The position numbers and the translations under genes were made by a program. Source: Diadema setosum (Eukaryota > Echinodermata > Echinoidea > Diadematoida > Diadematidae). Taken from it: DNA of 64,000 bases. How positions within the stretch are numbered: the first letter of the stretch is position 1; every line of letters begins with the position of its first letter. Positions 22,425 through 34,528 of the stretch are shown in pieces. Location: assembly GCF_964275005.1 (NCBI RefSeq), contig NC_092688.1, forward strand, positions 21,705,903 through 21,769,902, written 5' to 3'. The notes under the pieces are model-generated. The model did not search any database, had not been told where the DNA came from, and saw only the letters and a program-made list of their open reading frames with translations.

Positions 22425-23995
22425 ATGTAATACACATTCCATGGAGCGTAAAGTGGGTAACACTATAGGGAAATACTAAATTCGTTCTCAATTTATATAG
22501 TTTTTCGCTATCCCACACCTTCCCCGGCCAGAAAAGTGGATAAAATGCTGTCACCCCATCCCCTACCAAAAATATTGCCTTTTTCGAAAAATATACATTC
22601 AAAGAGTGCAAGAAAAAAAGTTCAGCACCAAGGGTCGACCGATATCATGTGTATATGGGTGCCACCTAAAATGACCATTTGTGGGATAAATTTCATAATT
22701 AATTTTGACCATGCGGTTCTGCCTCTCCACCGCTCCGACTGTGTTGTAGCTTTCCTTCAGGTAAATGCCCTGCAGCTTGGCAACACGAGTTGTGCATGGC
22801 ATCCCACGAGTCTCTGTGTCGAAGGACGTAATCGTCTGCAACATCAGTAACTGTCCGCAAATATCCGTAAGCGGACGAAAGTGTTGTGATACGTTAACTT
22901 GCGGTTGATTTCAGATACTTACGGTGGACATGAACGAACGCAAACGGACGGGAGGTAAAATTTTTTGCGGAAGGTCTGCGTGCAAGCTACGGGTATCGTT
23001 ACGTTCAGTTACGGATAGTTACGTTTAGTTACGGTTACTTGCGTAAGTTTGCATCCGTGGAGTCCCTCTGCGAAATTTTGAACATTTCAAAATTTCGCAG
23101 GTTTGGCGCCGTCATTTTGCGCTTCTTTACGGATGAGTTACGGACAGTTACGTCTACATACGTCCCTGCGGATGCCTGCGTCCACGCTGCTTCCCCCTGC
23201 GACCACTCATCCGTATCTATCCGCGGCGGACGTAACCCATCGTAAAGCACTGTGTGACTGGGGCATAAAGAAACGCAAAATGACGTTGCCAAACCTGCGA
23301 AATTTTGAAATGTTCAAAATTTTGCAGAGGGACGCCACGGATGCAAACTTAAGCAAGTAACCGTAACCAAACGTAACTATACGTAGCTGAACGTAACTAC
23401 CCGTGGCTTGGACGCAGACCATCGGCAAAAAAAAAAAAAAAAAATTACCTTCCGTCCGTGTGCGTTCGCTTACGTCCACTGTAAGTATCCGAAATTAACA
23501 GCAAGTGAACGTATCACAACAGTTTCGTCCGCTTACGGATATTTACGTCGGCTACGTATGCCGCGGACAATTACGTCCTTCGACGTTTTCCCTTTTTCAC
23601 TCGCATGGGAACACAGAAACTCGTGGGAAGCCACACAACTCTTGTTGCCAAGATGCAGCGGCCTTACCTGAAGGAATGCTACAACACAGTCGGAGCGGTG
23701 GAGAGGCAGAACCGCATGGTCAAGTTATGAAATTTCTCCCACAGGTGGCACCCATATACCATGTATACTCATGACATCGGTTGACTGTTGATGCTGAACA
23801 TTTTATCTTGCACTCTTCGAATGTATATTTTTCGAAAAGAGCAATATCTTGGGTAGAATATGGAGTGATAGCATTTTATTCACTTTTCTGGCCGGGGAAT
23901 TTAGGTGTGGGACAGGAGCAACTATATAAAATGAGAACGAATTTAGTATTTCTCTATAGTCTTACCCACTTTACGCACCATTGAATGTGTATTAC
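22425..23995. repeat. Palindromic core of the foldback element
   Basis: Imperfect inverted repeat of about 1.57 kb, arms about 700 bp, loop near 23130-23260. Outer arms share CGGAGCGGTGGAGAGGCAGA. Inner arms are dense in ACGTAACT, TTACGGA and CGGACG motifs. Each inner arm has its own short palindrome near 23069-23101 and 23297-23329 (CTGCGAAATTTTGAA, 3-nt spacer, and its complement). The arms have diverged at many bases. Confidence 0.8.
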
Positions 23996-24119
23996 TTTTT
24001 TTTTTAATTGTACTTGGGTGCGGGAGGGGTGTTTGAAAGTCTTGATGTCTTTTTTTTTTCCTGGAAATTTAATAAGCATTGCTTTATTATAAATATCTTC
24101 TTAACATAACCCAGTAAGT

Positions 24120-24455
24120 CATGAATATCGCTGAACAACGACAGCGTAACCACAGTTTGTCTGTTCCATGGCTGTCAGTAATATTAGGGGGTTCTTACTC
24201 TAATGTTTAACTTATCGATCTATATAGTATTTTATTTGTGGTATAATGATGTTATATATTCTTCACATTTATGACGTTTATTCATATTTGAGTCGCACAA
24301 ACAAAATTCAAACTTCAAATTCAAAATTTCACATATCTTTTATTATTGTAAAGCAAATTAAAGGGGGATTTTTTTCCACAACAAATGTGATAACCTTGCT
24401 GTCATAATACATTGACTTAGCAGGGATCGTAAGAGAAAACCAAAGTGCCCATAAT
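24120..24455. other. No gene seen
   Basis: AT-rich sequence between the foldback arm and the next repeat fragment. Confidence 0.4.
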
Positions 24456-24720
24456 TATTCATAACAATCTGTAACTATCCGAAAATATCCGCAACTCTCC
24501 GCAAGTGTTCAGAACTATTATGTGCCAATTCGTAAGAATATCCGCAAGTGGACGCAAGTATTTGCGTCTGGTCGTATCTGTCCGTATCGCCTGCATTTTT
24601 TCCCCGTATGTTTTGAACAATTTTCTGGTGACGGTAAAGGATCCGCGGGTGTCCGCTGAAAAAAATAACTTTTTTGGACGTAACACCGGACGCAGAGCAT
24701 TATGTGACTGGGGCCTTAGT
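24456..24720. mobile_element. MITE fragment related to the foldback core
   Basis: Contains TAACTATCCG, AATATCCGCAA, GTGGACGCAAG and ends GCATTATGTGACTGGGGCC, close to GCACTGTGTGACTGGGGC at 23245-23262 in the foldback loop. A separate copy of the same repeat family. Confidence 0.5.
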
Positions 24721-25229
24721 CTTATTTCTCACACGTCACGAATCAACAGTAGATCTTCGACAATATTATTATTTGAGCATCATGTGGGAATCTGGTAACA
24801 GCAGGGAAAGCTGATATCAATATCAAACACTTTCAGTTTCTAACATGGCATTTATTTACTTCATGGTCTTTAACTCTTTATCTACCGGGAGTTGCTGGTA
24901 TCCACAGAAAGTCTTTAGGGATCCAAACCTAACGTATGCACCATAATAACATAATACATTAACCCGAAATCAATGTGTGTGTATCAAACACACACGAGAA
25001 ACATATATCCTACAAATCTACACCTCACTTTCATCATCACCAAATTTGAACTCAATTACTTCAACAGTATAAAGATAATCACTCAATATCACCATATACC
25101 CCAGATTTCATCAGAATTAATTCAGAGCTGTAGAAAAGTTCGCGACGTAAACTTTGCGACGAACCGCCCGACCGCCCGACCAACCACACACAATTCCTGT
25201 ATACCTTCTTATACTCTTTGGATATGCGG
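24721..25229. other. No gene seen
   Basis: AT-rich sequence with no supported coding region, element or RNA. Confidence 0.4.
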
Positions 25230-25660
25230 GAGCATAATAATAATGATAATAATAAATACACCAAAAACTAATCATTACAACTTATCTAATTACTCTGGCA
25301 TTATACGTGTGAATGGAATCTGGGACAAAAGCACTTCTAAAACGGGTACGCTTTGTGCGAGGAGGACAGAGTCTGATACTTAGTACCTGATCTGTTCAGG
25401 CAATAGTAACCGTACAGACGGTGTGTTAAATCGGTCATGGTTTACCTTGACCATCATTCTTTCCACGTGTAAATCCTGTACCACTGGCAATTCCAACCCA
25501 ATGATATTTTGCCACTTTCGCGGTCTATCGATTCTATAGCCTTGTCCTTTTGTGTAAGATTGCCATAAAAACAAATCAAGTTATACATGACAATAGATTG
25601 GATAAAGGAATTGTAGAAAAGAACCATCAGTGTTCTATCCAGCCTCAGTTTGCTCAATTA
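25230..25660 (-). mobile_element. LINE 3' fragment (RT C-terminus)
   Basis: Minus-strand frames give LRLDRTLMVLFYNSFIQSIV, ICFYGNLTQKDKAIESIDRE, a shifted IIGLELPVV segment and, near 25320-25375, RYQTLSSSHKAYPF with FVPDSIHTYNARVI. This is the end of a CR1/L2-type reverse transcriptase as found in many animal genomes. It runs into an ATT-rich tail near 25235-25260. At least two frame changes, so it is dead and 5'-truncated. Confidence 0.65.
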
Positions 25661-26421
25661 TTGCCTGATGATTGAGGATGTATTTCGGACAGCAGCTGGT
25701 GACTGCATGCAGCTGTGGAAAAATTATGGAAATGAAATGCCTAATGTGATTTTTTTTCATTGCGTTAGGGTGTTACCGATGATGAATCTTTATTTGCTGT
25801 AACCTATTATAGATAATGAAAATGTTAAAAAGAGATATCCGAAGAATAAAAAACAATGGTAAGTTGTGATTATTAATTTTATTATTCCATTTGTTAAGTT
25901 GATTTCTGATAAGGTGCATTGATTCTTGCAGTGTCTAAACTTGGTCCCAAGTCCAATTTACCCATTGTCTAAAAAGAATGATTACTTAGCCATCCATGAC
26001 CGTGTATGCATAAATATCATTTTGAAGAGGAGTATTATATGGTTTTAAGATGTTGCTACTCACTTTGGTGTAAAGTTAACACAATCTTCACAAATTTAAA
26101 ATCAAATCTTGTTGCGTGTTTTTTTTTTTTTTTATACGCACTGTATAAACAAAGAGACCCTAATTAAAGGATGGACCCACCTTATCTGCCCATCACTACA
26201 CATGTATTTTCTTTTTTCAGTCCAAACCGATTTTGTATAATGTACTTTCAATTTCTCTTAGAATCGTATGCTCTCTATTTCAAATGTGCTTTCTACTTAA
26301 TTCTTGCAAAACGTTAAATTTTCAATCGCCCATCTCAACCAAAACTATACTGTATCTCTTTAGAATACCTTGCCTGTTTGAAGTAATCTCTGTGTATTGA
26401 TAGACCGCCTCCCCAAAAGAG

Positions 26422-26457
<36 letters not shown>

Positions 26458-27120
26458 ATATGCACATGCACACGGACACAAGATATGATAAAGACAACTG
26501 AACACACAAAAACAAAATTCATCCCGTCATCTTTAGTTGTTACAACTGAAAAAATAATGAACCAAACGAACATGCATGTATGACGTTGGCGATTATATTG
26601 GTCGTTATATCGCACTAAAATGATTAGACTCTGTGCCCTGAAAATAGACATTAAAATGAAGGTGGACTATTTGAGCTCATAGTATGTTTAATATGAAGCT
26701 CCTAGCATGCCGAACATCCCAATTACAGTAACTCATTCGGTTATTCTGTTCAAATTATTCAAATCAGAGAGAGGTTGGCATGACCAACGTCACATCGTGC
26801 AGAACTCTACAGAGCAGAGTTCTGTGACTGTACCATGGCCACCATGACGACGATAGAGATAAGGGAGGGGAAAAAAAAAAGAATCGCTTTGTAGTCCGGG
26901 TTTCAAATTGGCAACTTTGTTCGGTTGGCTGGTCAGAGGGATTTGGAGAAGTTCATTGGCTGTAGAGGGAGACTGGAAGAGTACATTTTACTGAAGGGGT
27001 GTTTCCATTACCACTTTGTATACATTGTATACGGAAGAGACCCGGATCGAATCGGCGGCGGGGGATCGTATCGGCGGTGAGGCAAAAATCCCGCCGATTG
27101 GATCTGGGGGATCTGATATA
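25661..27120. other. No gene; CA microsatellite and small hairpins
   Basis: AT-rich sequence with a CA run at about 26424-26456 and a 9-bp-stem hairpin near 26799-26823 (CAGAACTCT...AGAGTTCTG). From 27040 GC rises and CCGCCGAT/GGCGG motifs recur. Confidence 0.5.
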
Positions 27121-27135
27121 CCGGCCAAAGTCCGC

Positions 27136-27160
27136 CGATAAGTTCCGGCGGAACTTATCG
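27136..27160. repeat. Perfect hairpin, 11-bp stem, 3-nt loop
   Basis: CGATAAGTTCC, GGC, GGAACTTATCG, in a GC-rich patch with further CGGCGG and CCGCCG motifs. Confidence 0.8.
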
Positions 27161-27271
27161 ACTGGCCGGAACGGATCGCCTGTGACACGGGCGTACAAAC
27201 GTCATGCAATAATTATGTCATAATTGTTACAATCACATTTCTGCTTCCTCCATTTTTTTTCCTCAAAATTC

Positions 27272-27362
27272 AGGGGGGGGGATGATTGTACAGGCCATCG
27301 CCCCCTCCTCCATTTCAGGGGGGGGGGGGGGGATATATCCCCCATCCCCCCCCCCCCCGGGA
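27272..27362. repeat. G/C homopolymer cluster
   Basis: Two G runs and two C runs, the longest about 15 bases, within 90 bp. Prone to slippage, assembly error and G-quadruplex formation. Confidence 0.85.
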
Positions 27363-27536
27363 TCTGTTTAGATTCAGTCATGAAACAAAGGATTCTAATC
27401 GATATGACTGCATTCTCATGGATTGCGGATGAAACAGTAGACATCAGAAAGAAGCCACACATGTCTAAAGGAAATGATATGTGAACTTTGAATTTCTTTA
27501 GCAGAGTAAAGAATAGTATAGGTCCTACATGTTACG

Positions 27537-27851
27537 GCACAAATTGTCGCCCCTGCATAGATTGCAAATTGCGACAATTTGTGCTGCTTGTGCAGTTCCC
27601 AATTTTTTATCTCAATAGCGACAATTTGTGCTGGCAAAATGAAACGTAGCTGCACAAATTGTCGTCGGCTATGCACTATGAATTGTGTGGTTGGAGTGGT
27701 TGCTGCAGTGTTATGCTTGGATGGGGTGGGTATGACTGGTAAGTTGTGTATATGTGTGTGTGTGTGGGGGGGGGGGCTGCATGGTATGTGCTGTGCATGA
27801 TTTGTAGGTGCGTATTATGTGACTTTTGTATGCGTTTGCGTTTGCGCATAG

Positions 27852-27892
<41 letters not shown>

Positions 27893-29544
27893 GAGTATGA
27901 TAATACAATAATATGTGGAAACTGTGCATGTGTGGTGGTTGCATAGTGGTAGTGGTTTGTTTGTTTGTATAAGTGTGCCTGTATGCGTACGTGTGTTTGT
28001 TTGTGTTTGTGTTTTGATGTTTGTGCGAACGAACTTTTTGGCAGCAGGCAGTACTGTGGCAGTGAAAATGCCTTCAACGTGTATGAGCACGTGTTTATAG
28101 AGTTCACAGCGGCGTTGATTTCAAAATAGTTTAATAACTGGGTGTGTCAATTACAGCGGTGAGGCGGGCTAGGAGAGAGAGTAAAGACCGAGAGAAAAGG
28201 CATACGAGGGAGGTACCCTCCCTAAATGTTATCTGTCTTTGCTTATTTTTTTTTCCACTGTGTTCGTATTCTTCCATCAGTCTTAACTTCAACTTCCATA
28301 TCACTATTCTTCGTCCCAGGTTAAGTTTGGCATGCTTTATGCATGAGCAAATAATTTCTCAATCGTTAATGGATTTTAGCACAAACGAACTGCCATATGC
28401 ACACCGCAAATACATACGTATTTATAAACAAACACGAACAAACACTCAAACAAATCCTCATAATGCACATAAACCACCTCAACACACATTCTTCCATGAT
28501 ATGCAATAACACGCACACACACACACGCACGCAAGGAGGTTTTATACATGGAGTTCCAACTGGTTGTAATTATTCAAACAGTTGTCAGATTTTTATTGAT
28601 GTACAAAAGAATTCCACAGGTGCACTTGTGCCTTTGATAATCGATGTTCGACGCCGCCGTCTTGCTGAGCAATCTGAAGATTTATTTTGAACGTCATCAT
28701 AATGTTGGCCATATTTTGCCTATTTATGTATCAAATGAAATGAAATTTCACTTAATGATAAAGCATGTAAAACAAAAGTCAATTCCATCCAGAAATTTGC
28801 ACAAAAGACATTATAGTGTAAATCAGAGCTGTATCATGTGAAAATGTTTAAAACTGTACCATCCTGGAAAGCTGCATGGTTTTATTACTTTTCGACTTAA
28901 TTTCCCCAATTAAAAGTAATATGGAATAAACTTCAAGTATAATTCTTTATTGATAGATATGTCAGATTAGTGCCCGCATATGCCCAGTCGAGTAATTTTC
29001 AGCTTTATTTCAGCATTTTTTGCTCAATTTCTGTTCGCGCATCCTCGTGTCTGTACCACCTACCTTTTATTAAGAAGGGGTAGCGAAAAGTAATTACCAT
29101 CACAAAGACATATCTTTCTTTGAAAGTGGCTGGTGATTATGCAATGAGACACTAGTCCATTGTCTTCCTGTCTGTGAGTCAGCTCCAGTTTAGCACATAC
29201 TTAAAATATTTGTTAGTGACGGCATCAAACATGAGATCAAAGGGAATAAAACTGTTGTTACTCCATGTATAAAACCTCCTTGCAAGCACGAACAGATTTT
29301 CAATTATCATGTGCGCGCGCACATACACACTTCTTTGAAACCTCACCGTGACTTTTTACATAGGTTGTTTGCATGGATGTAGCCATGCAAGTTATGTGTT
29401 GGTATTTCAATGACTATGTCAAAAATGATATTACCCCAAAAATGTGCTTCGAGGGCGGGCGACAATATGTGCCGTCAGCTCCATGCACAAATTGTCGACT
29501 GTGTCAGGGGGCGACAATTTGTGACGGGGCGACAATTTGTGTCG
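27537..29544. mobile_element. Possible element bounded by clustered CGACAATTTGTG motifs
   Basis: The 12-mer or its complement occurs at 27537, 27572, 27620 and 27653 on the left and at 29486, 29512 and 29530 on the right, plus a variant at 29460, in both orientations. Two clusters about 1.8 kb apart look like the subterminal repeats of a non-autonomous DNA transposon. The interior has only microsatellites and no transposase. Family unknown. Confidence 0.4.
27851..27890. repeat. TG microsatellite
   Basis: Near-perfect TG run with more TG-rich sequence on both sides. Confidence 0.9.
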
Positions 29545-29645
29545 CAACAGTACGTGCAATGTACTGACGGTAACGGTACAGCAGAAGATTTGGGAATTAT
29601 GAAATGATCCATCTATTCCGTTGCAATTGTGGCGGTCATCTGAAA

Positions 29646-29712
29646 CACACACACTCACACACACACACGCACACATACGCACACACACACACACACAATC
29701 ACACAAACACAC
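29646..29712. repeat. CA microsatellite
   Basis: CA run with a few substitutions. Confidence 0.9.
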
Positions 29713-30132
29713 ACGCCCGCACGAGTATGCACCTCTCTTCATCACATTCCTTTTTTGTAAGTTCATTACCAGCGCTCTCTCTTAACAACTAGAGTGTCTA
29801 CCAGGTATCTTGACGTTTTCATTGCGTTATTGTGGACACATTAAGACATTGACACACATGCTGGACACATTGAAGGATTGATTGAAAGTGAAGTATTGTT
29901 TGTGCAACGATTGTTTATTGATGTCACTGAATATTTTCTGAGCCAACCTTTATATAACACCTTGAATTTACTGTGCTTTTTTACAGTTTTTATTATGTCT
30001 GATCGTATAAGTCAGTGTAGTTTGGAGGTAACCATTTTTATATTCAATCAAAAAAAAAATAAAATGATGGTAATGAATTAGCAAGCACATTGCATTCAGC
30101 CATATACGTCGCACTATTTAAAAAAACTCCCA

Positions 30133-30698
30133 TTAAAGGGAAGGTAAACCCAAAGAGCAATGTGGATTGAGTGAAAGCAGCAACATTAATATAACACATC
30201 AGTGAAAGTTTGAGAAAAATCGGACAATCGATGCAAAAGTTATGAATTTTTAAAGTTTTGGTGTTGGAACCGCTGGATGAGGAGACTACTAGAGGATATG
30301 ACGTATGAGTGGACAACAATACAAAGAAAATATAAAGGATAGTCAACAAAAATTCACTTTTCTAGAATTATGAAAGAGCAGTGGACCAACCGCTTTCAGA
30401 AAGCAGGGGGAATAATTGCTACCCTTAACATATGTCAATATCAAGTTGATGGAATTTGTAATTTTCATGAAAAATGGATTTTTGTAGTATTTTCTTTATA
30501 TTTTCTTGATATTGTAGTCCACTCATACGTCATAACCTCTAGTAGTCTCCTCATCCAGCGGTTCCAGCATCAAAACTTTAAAAATTCATAACTTTTGCAT
30601 CGATTGTCTGATTTTCTTCAAACTTTCACTGATGTGTTCTACTAATGTTGCTGCTTTCACTCAATCCACATTGTTCTTGGGGTTTATCTTCCCTTTAA
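30133..30698. mobile_element. MITE with about 210-bp inverted arms and TTAA ends
   Basis: The left arm starts TTAAAGGGAAGGTAAACCC and the right arm is its complement, ending GGGTTTATCTTCCCTTTAA. The arms match over roughly 210 bp (ACTAGAGG, GATGAGGAGACTACTAG, TTTGCATCGATTGTC) around a spacer of about 140 bp. TTAA at both ends fits a piggyBac-type target site; a TA target is also possible. No coding sequence. Confidence 0.75.
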
Positions 30699-32845
30699 CT
30701 CTTCCAAAGAACATAAAACGTCATTCCACTTTATCACTATTCAAGAATTGCCCTCTAACCTGCTCCTCCCAAGGGAAAGATCAAACATTTATCATCATTG
30801 TCACACTGTACTTATATGAATATGATTAATAAAAGTTTTTTTTTGTCATTATTGTTTTACACTATAGTCTGACTCGAATAGAACATTTCGGGCTTTTGAC
30901 TAAGATACTTCTAAAATACTTTCCCCTTTTCTTACTCAACCTATTTTCCTCTTCTTTCTACTCTCCCAGATTTCCCCGTGTATGTTAAAATATGTCTATG
31001 TATATATATTTTCCCATCAAATTTAGAAATTATTTGCACACTGAAATTTACATAATCTATGTGTTGATTTTTCTCTCTCTTTTACGTGTATATTACATGA
31101 TATTACATCAATATAATGTATAATCATAATTTATATAATCTTGCTATAAGCACTGCTTCTCCTTGGGTTCTCAAATATATGGAAATAAAATCATTTGAAT
31201 CATTAGAATATAAAGTTAAACTATTCTTTTTCTAATGAATGTATAGAAACTTATGTAATTTTGTGTGTATTTTTATTATACTCATCAAATGATGATGAAT
31301 AAATTGACTTGAAATAAATTGGATTGAACGGAATTGAATTGACTATTAACATGATTAACCTAAACGGTTTACCGCCAATCCCCTATCAACAAATGATCAC
31401 TAATACTCAAACAAAACTAGGAAATACAACCAAATAAACCAGTAAGGTATGGAAGTGAGTCCATAAATTATACCACAATATTACATTATTTATAAATACG
31501 TATCGATTTAAGCTTAGTATCAAGTGAACGTTCAATAATCTTAACACACACTATGGCTGCTTTGTTCGTATCACTCTAAGAATTTTCGCGCAGTAAGATG
31601 AGCATACTGGCGTAGAATATTCAGTACTACAACAGAACAGAAACCATATAATTATCATCTCAAGATGCTTCTCAGTGTGCTTACTCAGAGAACACATTTT
31701 CTGTAAATCGAGTAAATTTAGATGTGTAACATGCATAAATCTTCAATTATGTCTTAAAATTTACTGTTATCAGTAGCATATTATTGTCCCACTCGATAAA
31801 TTTGAGAGCAGAGAAGACACATACCTCTGCAAGTCAAATATGATAGCTACTTCACATAGGACACTTTCAAACAAACGGGGATGGGTTGAAACTTCATGAG
31901 GTGCCACAGGGAAATAAATGTACTGTACATTGTAGTACACAGTGGTACAAGCATATTTGGAGAAAATTGCAAACATTATTTCTATAGCTGTCACAAAGAA
32001 ACATACACACTCATATATACATATATATATATATACATACATACATACATACATACATACATGTATAGGCTTACAAGGAGATAGAAAAAGGTAATGTCCA
32101 TCGTATAACAAAATGAAGACATGGAATTATGTGTTTTATTTTGTTTTATATTTGACACAAAGACGTACTCCGCTTGTGGTCTCAGTTTTGGGGATTTCGT
32201 TTCGGAGACAATACAAAACTATGTGAATGGATTTAAGAATGCCGCCATAGTGCAATTCTTAATTCAGTAAATGTATACGTTTTAACATTTGTGATAGCTG
32301 GCGTGTATAATACCGGAAAACTGTTTCGTTGTCTGTAAATATTTTCAAAGAAGAATGTTTGGTTTTTTTAATGTTACTCAAATCGAAGCTCACGATCTTG
32401 AGTAAGAAATGGTGGAAAAATGACATGCTTTGGCATTCTGTAGGTATACATGTAAGCAAATGTATTTTGGCATATACTCTAAGCATTCTTGCATGCCTCC
32501 ATGTAAGTGAATATTATAGTCATTAAATCGCAACATCATTATCATTGCTACATGATAAGGGATTGTACACCTTTATACTGGAAATGTGAGTGAGAGTGCA
32601 CGACTCTGGTTGTACTTTTAATCCCATTCAGAGTCATTGACCACTTTGTCCATTAATTGTGTTATGTTTTATTACCTCATGTTTAAGCATTTAGTTTTAT
32701 TTGGTGCTTAACTCGTCTTAACGTAAGAAATGGAAAAAAAATAATTAGAACAAATGAAAATAAGTTAATAAATCCTGGATTTATGTAGAACCATACACAA
32801 CATTGTGAGTACAGCATAATGCATTGCCATCCTTCAAGTAAGGAT
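30699..32845. other. No gene seen between the MITE and receptor copy B
   Basis: AT-rich sequence that should include the 3' UTR of copy B. Contains an ATAC microsatellite near 32036-32061. No other structure found. Confidence 0.45.
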
Positions 32846-34133
32846 TCATGTGTCATTAACATTCATGTACAGTTCCTCTTGCCATGCTGGTTTTGAGTCA
32901 CAATTGCCTGGCCGTTTTGTTTTGTCCACCTCTGCATACCATTCCTCACAAGGTGGTGGAGCAGCGGACGACACTCCTCTTGTTTTGTCTACCTTTGCAT
33001 ACAGTTCCTCACAAGGTGGTGCCGGTGGAGTGGACGACGCTCCCACTGTTTTGTCCACCTTTGCGTATAATTCCTCACACGTTTTAGGTTTTGAGGTAAA
33101 GCAAACTGAGTTATCAGTTCCATGGTGGGCATTGAGGTCGTTTTCTCTCATTATTGGAAGGGAGATATCGTTGGCATCCTTTTGAGGTTTAAGTTTATTG
33201 TATTCTGAGTCGAACGCGTCAGAGTATTGCAGCTCATTGCTAGTATCAACTTTATTACGTTCTTCGGGTTCTAGTTGATAGTAAAGAATGTCTTCAGGAG
33301 GTTCGGCTGGTAAGAAACCCTTACTGGTATCACAGGACGTTGTGTTTTCTCTATCAGAGCAAACTCTTTTCTTTGAAGTGGAACCGGAGGCTGGTTGATA
33401 ACGATTGATGTGATTGTACTCCTGGCCGCCATGGATAATCTGAGCATGCTCTTTAGAGTCGCTTAATTCTGCATACTCATTTGCCATTGTCCTGTTGAAC
33501 TCAGACTCATCGACAACTTCGGCTTCATAAATGTGCGTGTTGCAGGGGCTGGCTTTCAGTCTTCGAGCGCAAACACCTTCAGACCGGATGCCAAAGTCCA
33601 GCGAATTGTAACAACTGTCATCAAACAAGCGAGCTCCAGAAGGAGGTCTTAATAATACTGCACCATTAGTCATCCTATTTTTTCTCAAAATGTCAACATC
33701 TTGGTATTCGTCGTCCTCAGAGCAACCCATTGATTGATTCAGTGATGTTTCCTGTAGACCATAGTTTTCAGAACAACTATGTATAGAAGTTAACGAAGTG
33801 CTGACAGGGGACTTGACGCTGCTCAATATGGGTAGCGTACAAGAGGAGATTTGCTCCACCTGTGCGGTCTGAGAACGCACCTTCTCTACCTCCGCTACGT
33901 TTTGATAGATGTGATATGGGTCTTCCTGATGAGATGTGGCGTCTCTGAATCTGTTGCCCTGATTGTAACGGAAAGAATGACCTACAGCACCATCTTTAGT
34001 ACTAATGACTTTGAGTGAATCAACATTATCCGCCGCGCTCTGATTCTGGCTTAAATTTCCAACAGGATGCATGTGTATTTGTTCGTCATTGGAGCGATCG
34101 TTCGTCTGGTTCAAAGTTTCTGACTGCCTGCGC
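32846..34133 (-). CDS. Copy B cytoplasmic exon with tandem YxxV repeats
   Basis: A 1288-nt terminal exon after TTTGAACAG|, phase 2, about 429 codons with no transmembrane or folded domain evident. Tyrosine motifs include HIYQNV (Tyr-x-Asn, Grb2-type), DEYQDV, HIYEAEV, NEYAEL, QEYNHI, ILYYQL and SEYNKL; the last two fit the ITIM consensus. The C-terminus has three repeats of about 22 residues, CEELYAKVDKT twice and CEEWYAEVDKT once, separated by Pro/Ala/Ser spacers, then EELYMNVND before the stop. The repeats are visible in the DNA near 32880-33090. The tail looks like a multivalent phosphotyrosine docking platform (inference). YMNV matches YMDM of copy A. Confidence 0.75.
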
Positions 34134-34496
34134 CTGTTCAAAGGGAGGGGAAAGACAATTAGAAATAAGCGGCTGCCATTAGATTGTATAACACTGCTTT
34201 ATTGATTTGATTTTTTTGATTTTTTTTTTTTTTTTTTTTTTACTGCGAAGCATACATCTCAATTTTATTCATGCTAAACAGAAGCTCTGGGGAACTTAAA
34301 AGACTTACATAGAGTAAAATGAGCGGCAGAAAACAACTCTCCAAAAGACAAAAAATCAAGTTGAATACATTTTTTTTTTAGTTAACCATTTCCGTTGGCT
34401 GTGTACATGTATATGGATTTTTAGAAAAGCCAAAAACCTTTTCTTTTTTTTTCTGCACACATAAAAAAGACACTGTATACAGGTTTTTTGGCCCAT

Positions 34497-34528
<32 letters not shown>

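Larger units (their letters stand above)
14068..24119. mobile_element. Foldback / long inverted-repeat element, split by an 8.1 kb insert
   Basis: The left outer arm at 14068-14180 (starting ACTTACTGGGTTATGTTAA, with AATAAAGCAATGCTTATTAA inside) is the inverted copy of 24001-24119. The inner left arm at 22425-22865 is the inverted copy of 23575-23995, and the arms continue inward to a loop near 23130-23260. The left arm is interrupted in an AT microsatellite by 14229-22352. Without that insert the element is about 1.9 kb. No transposase of its own was seen. True termini may extend slightly beyond these points. Confidence 0.65.

Noticed and set aside
27676-28107. His/Thr-rich minus-strand frame of 143 codons
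   Set aside because: Translation of the TG/CA microsatellite.
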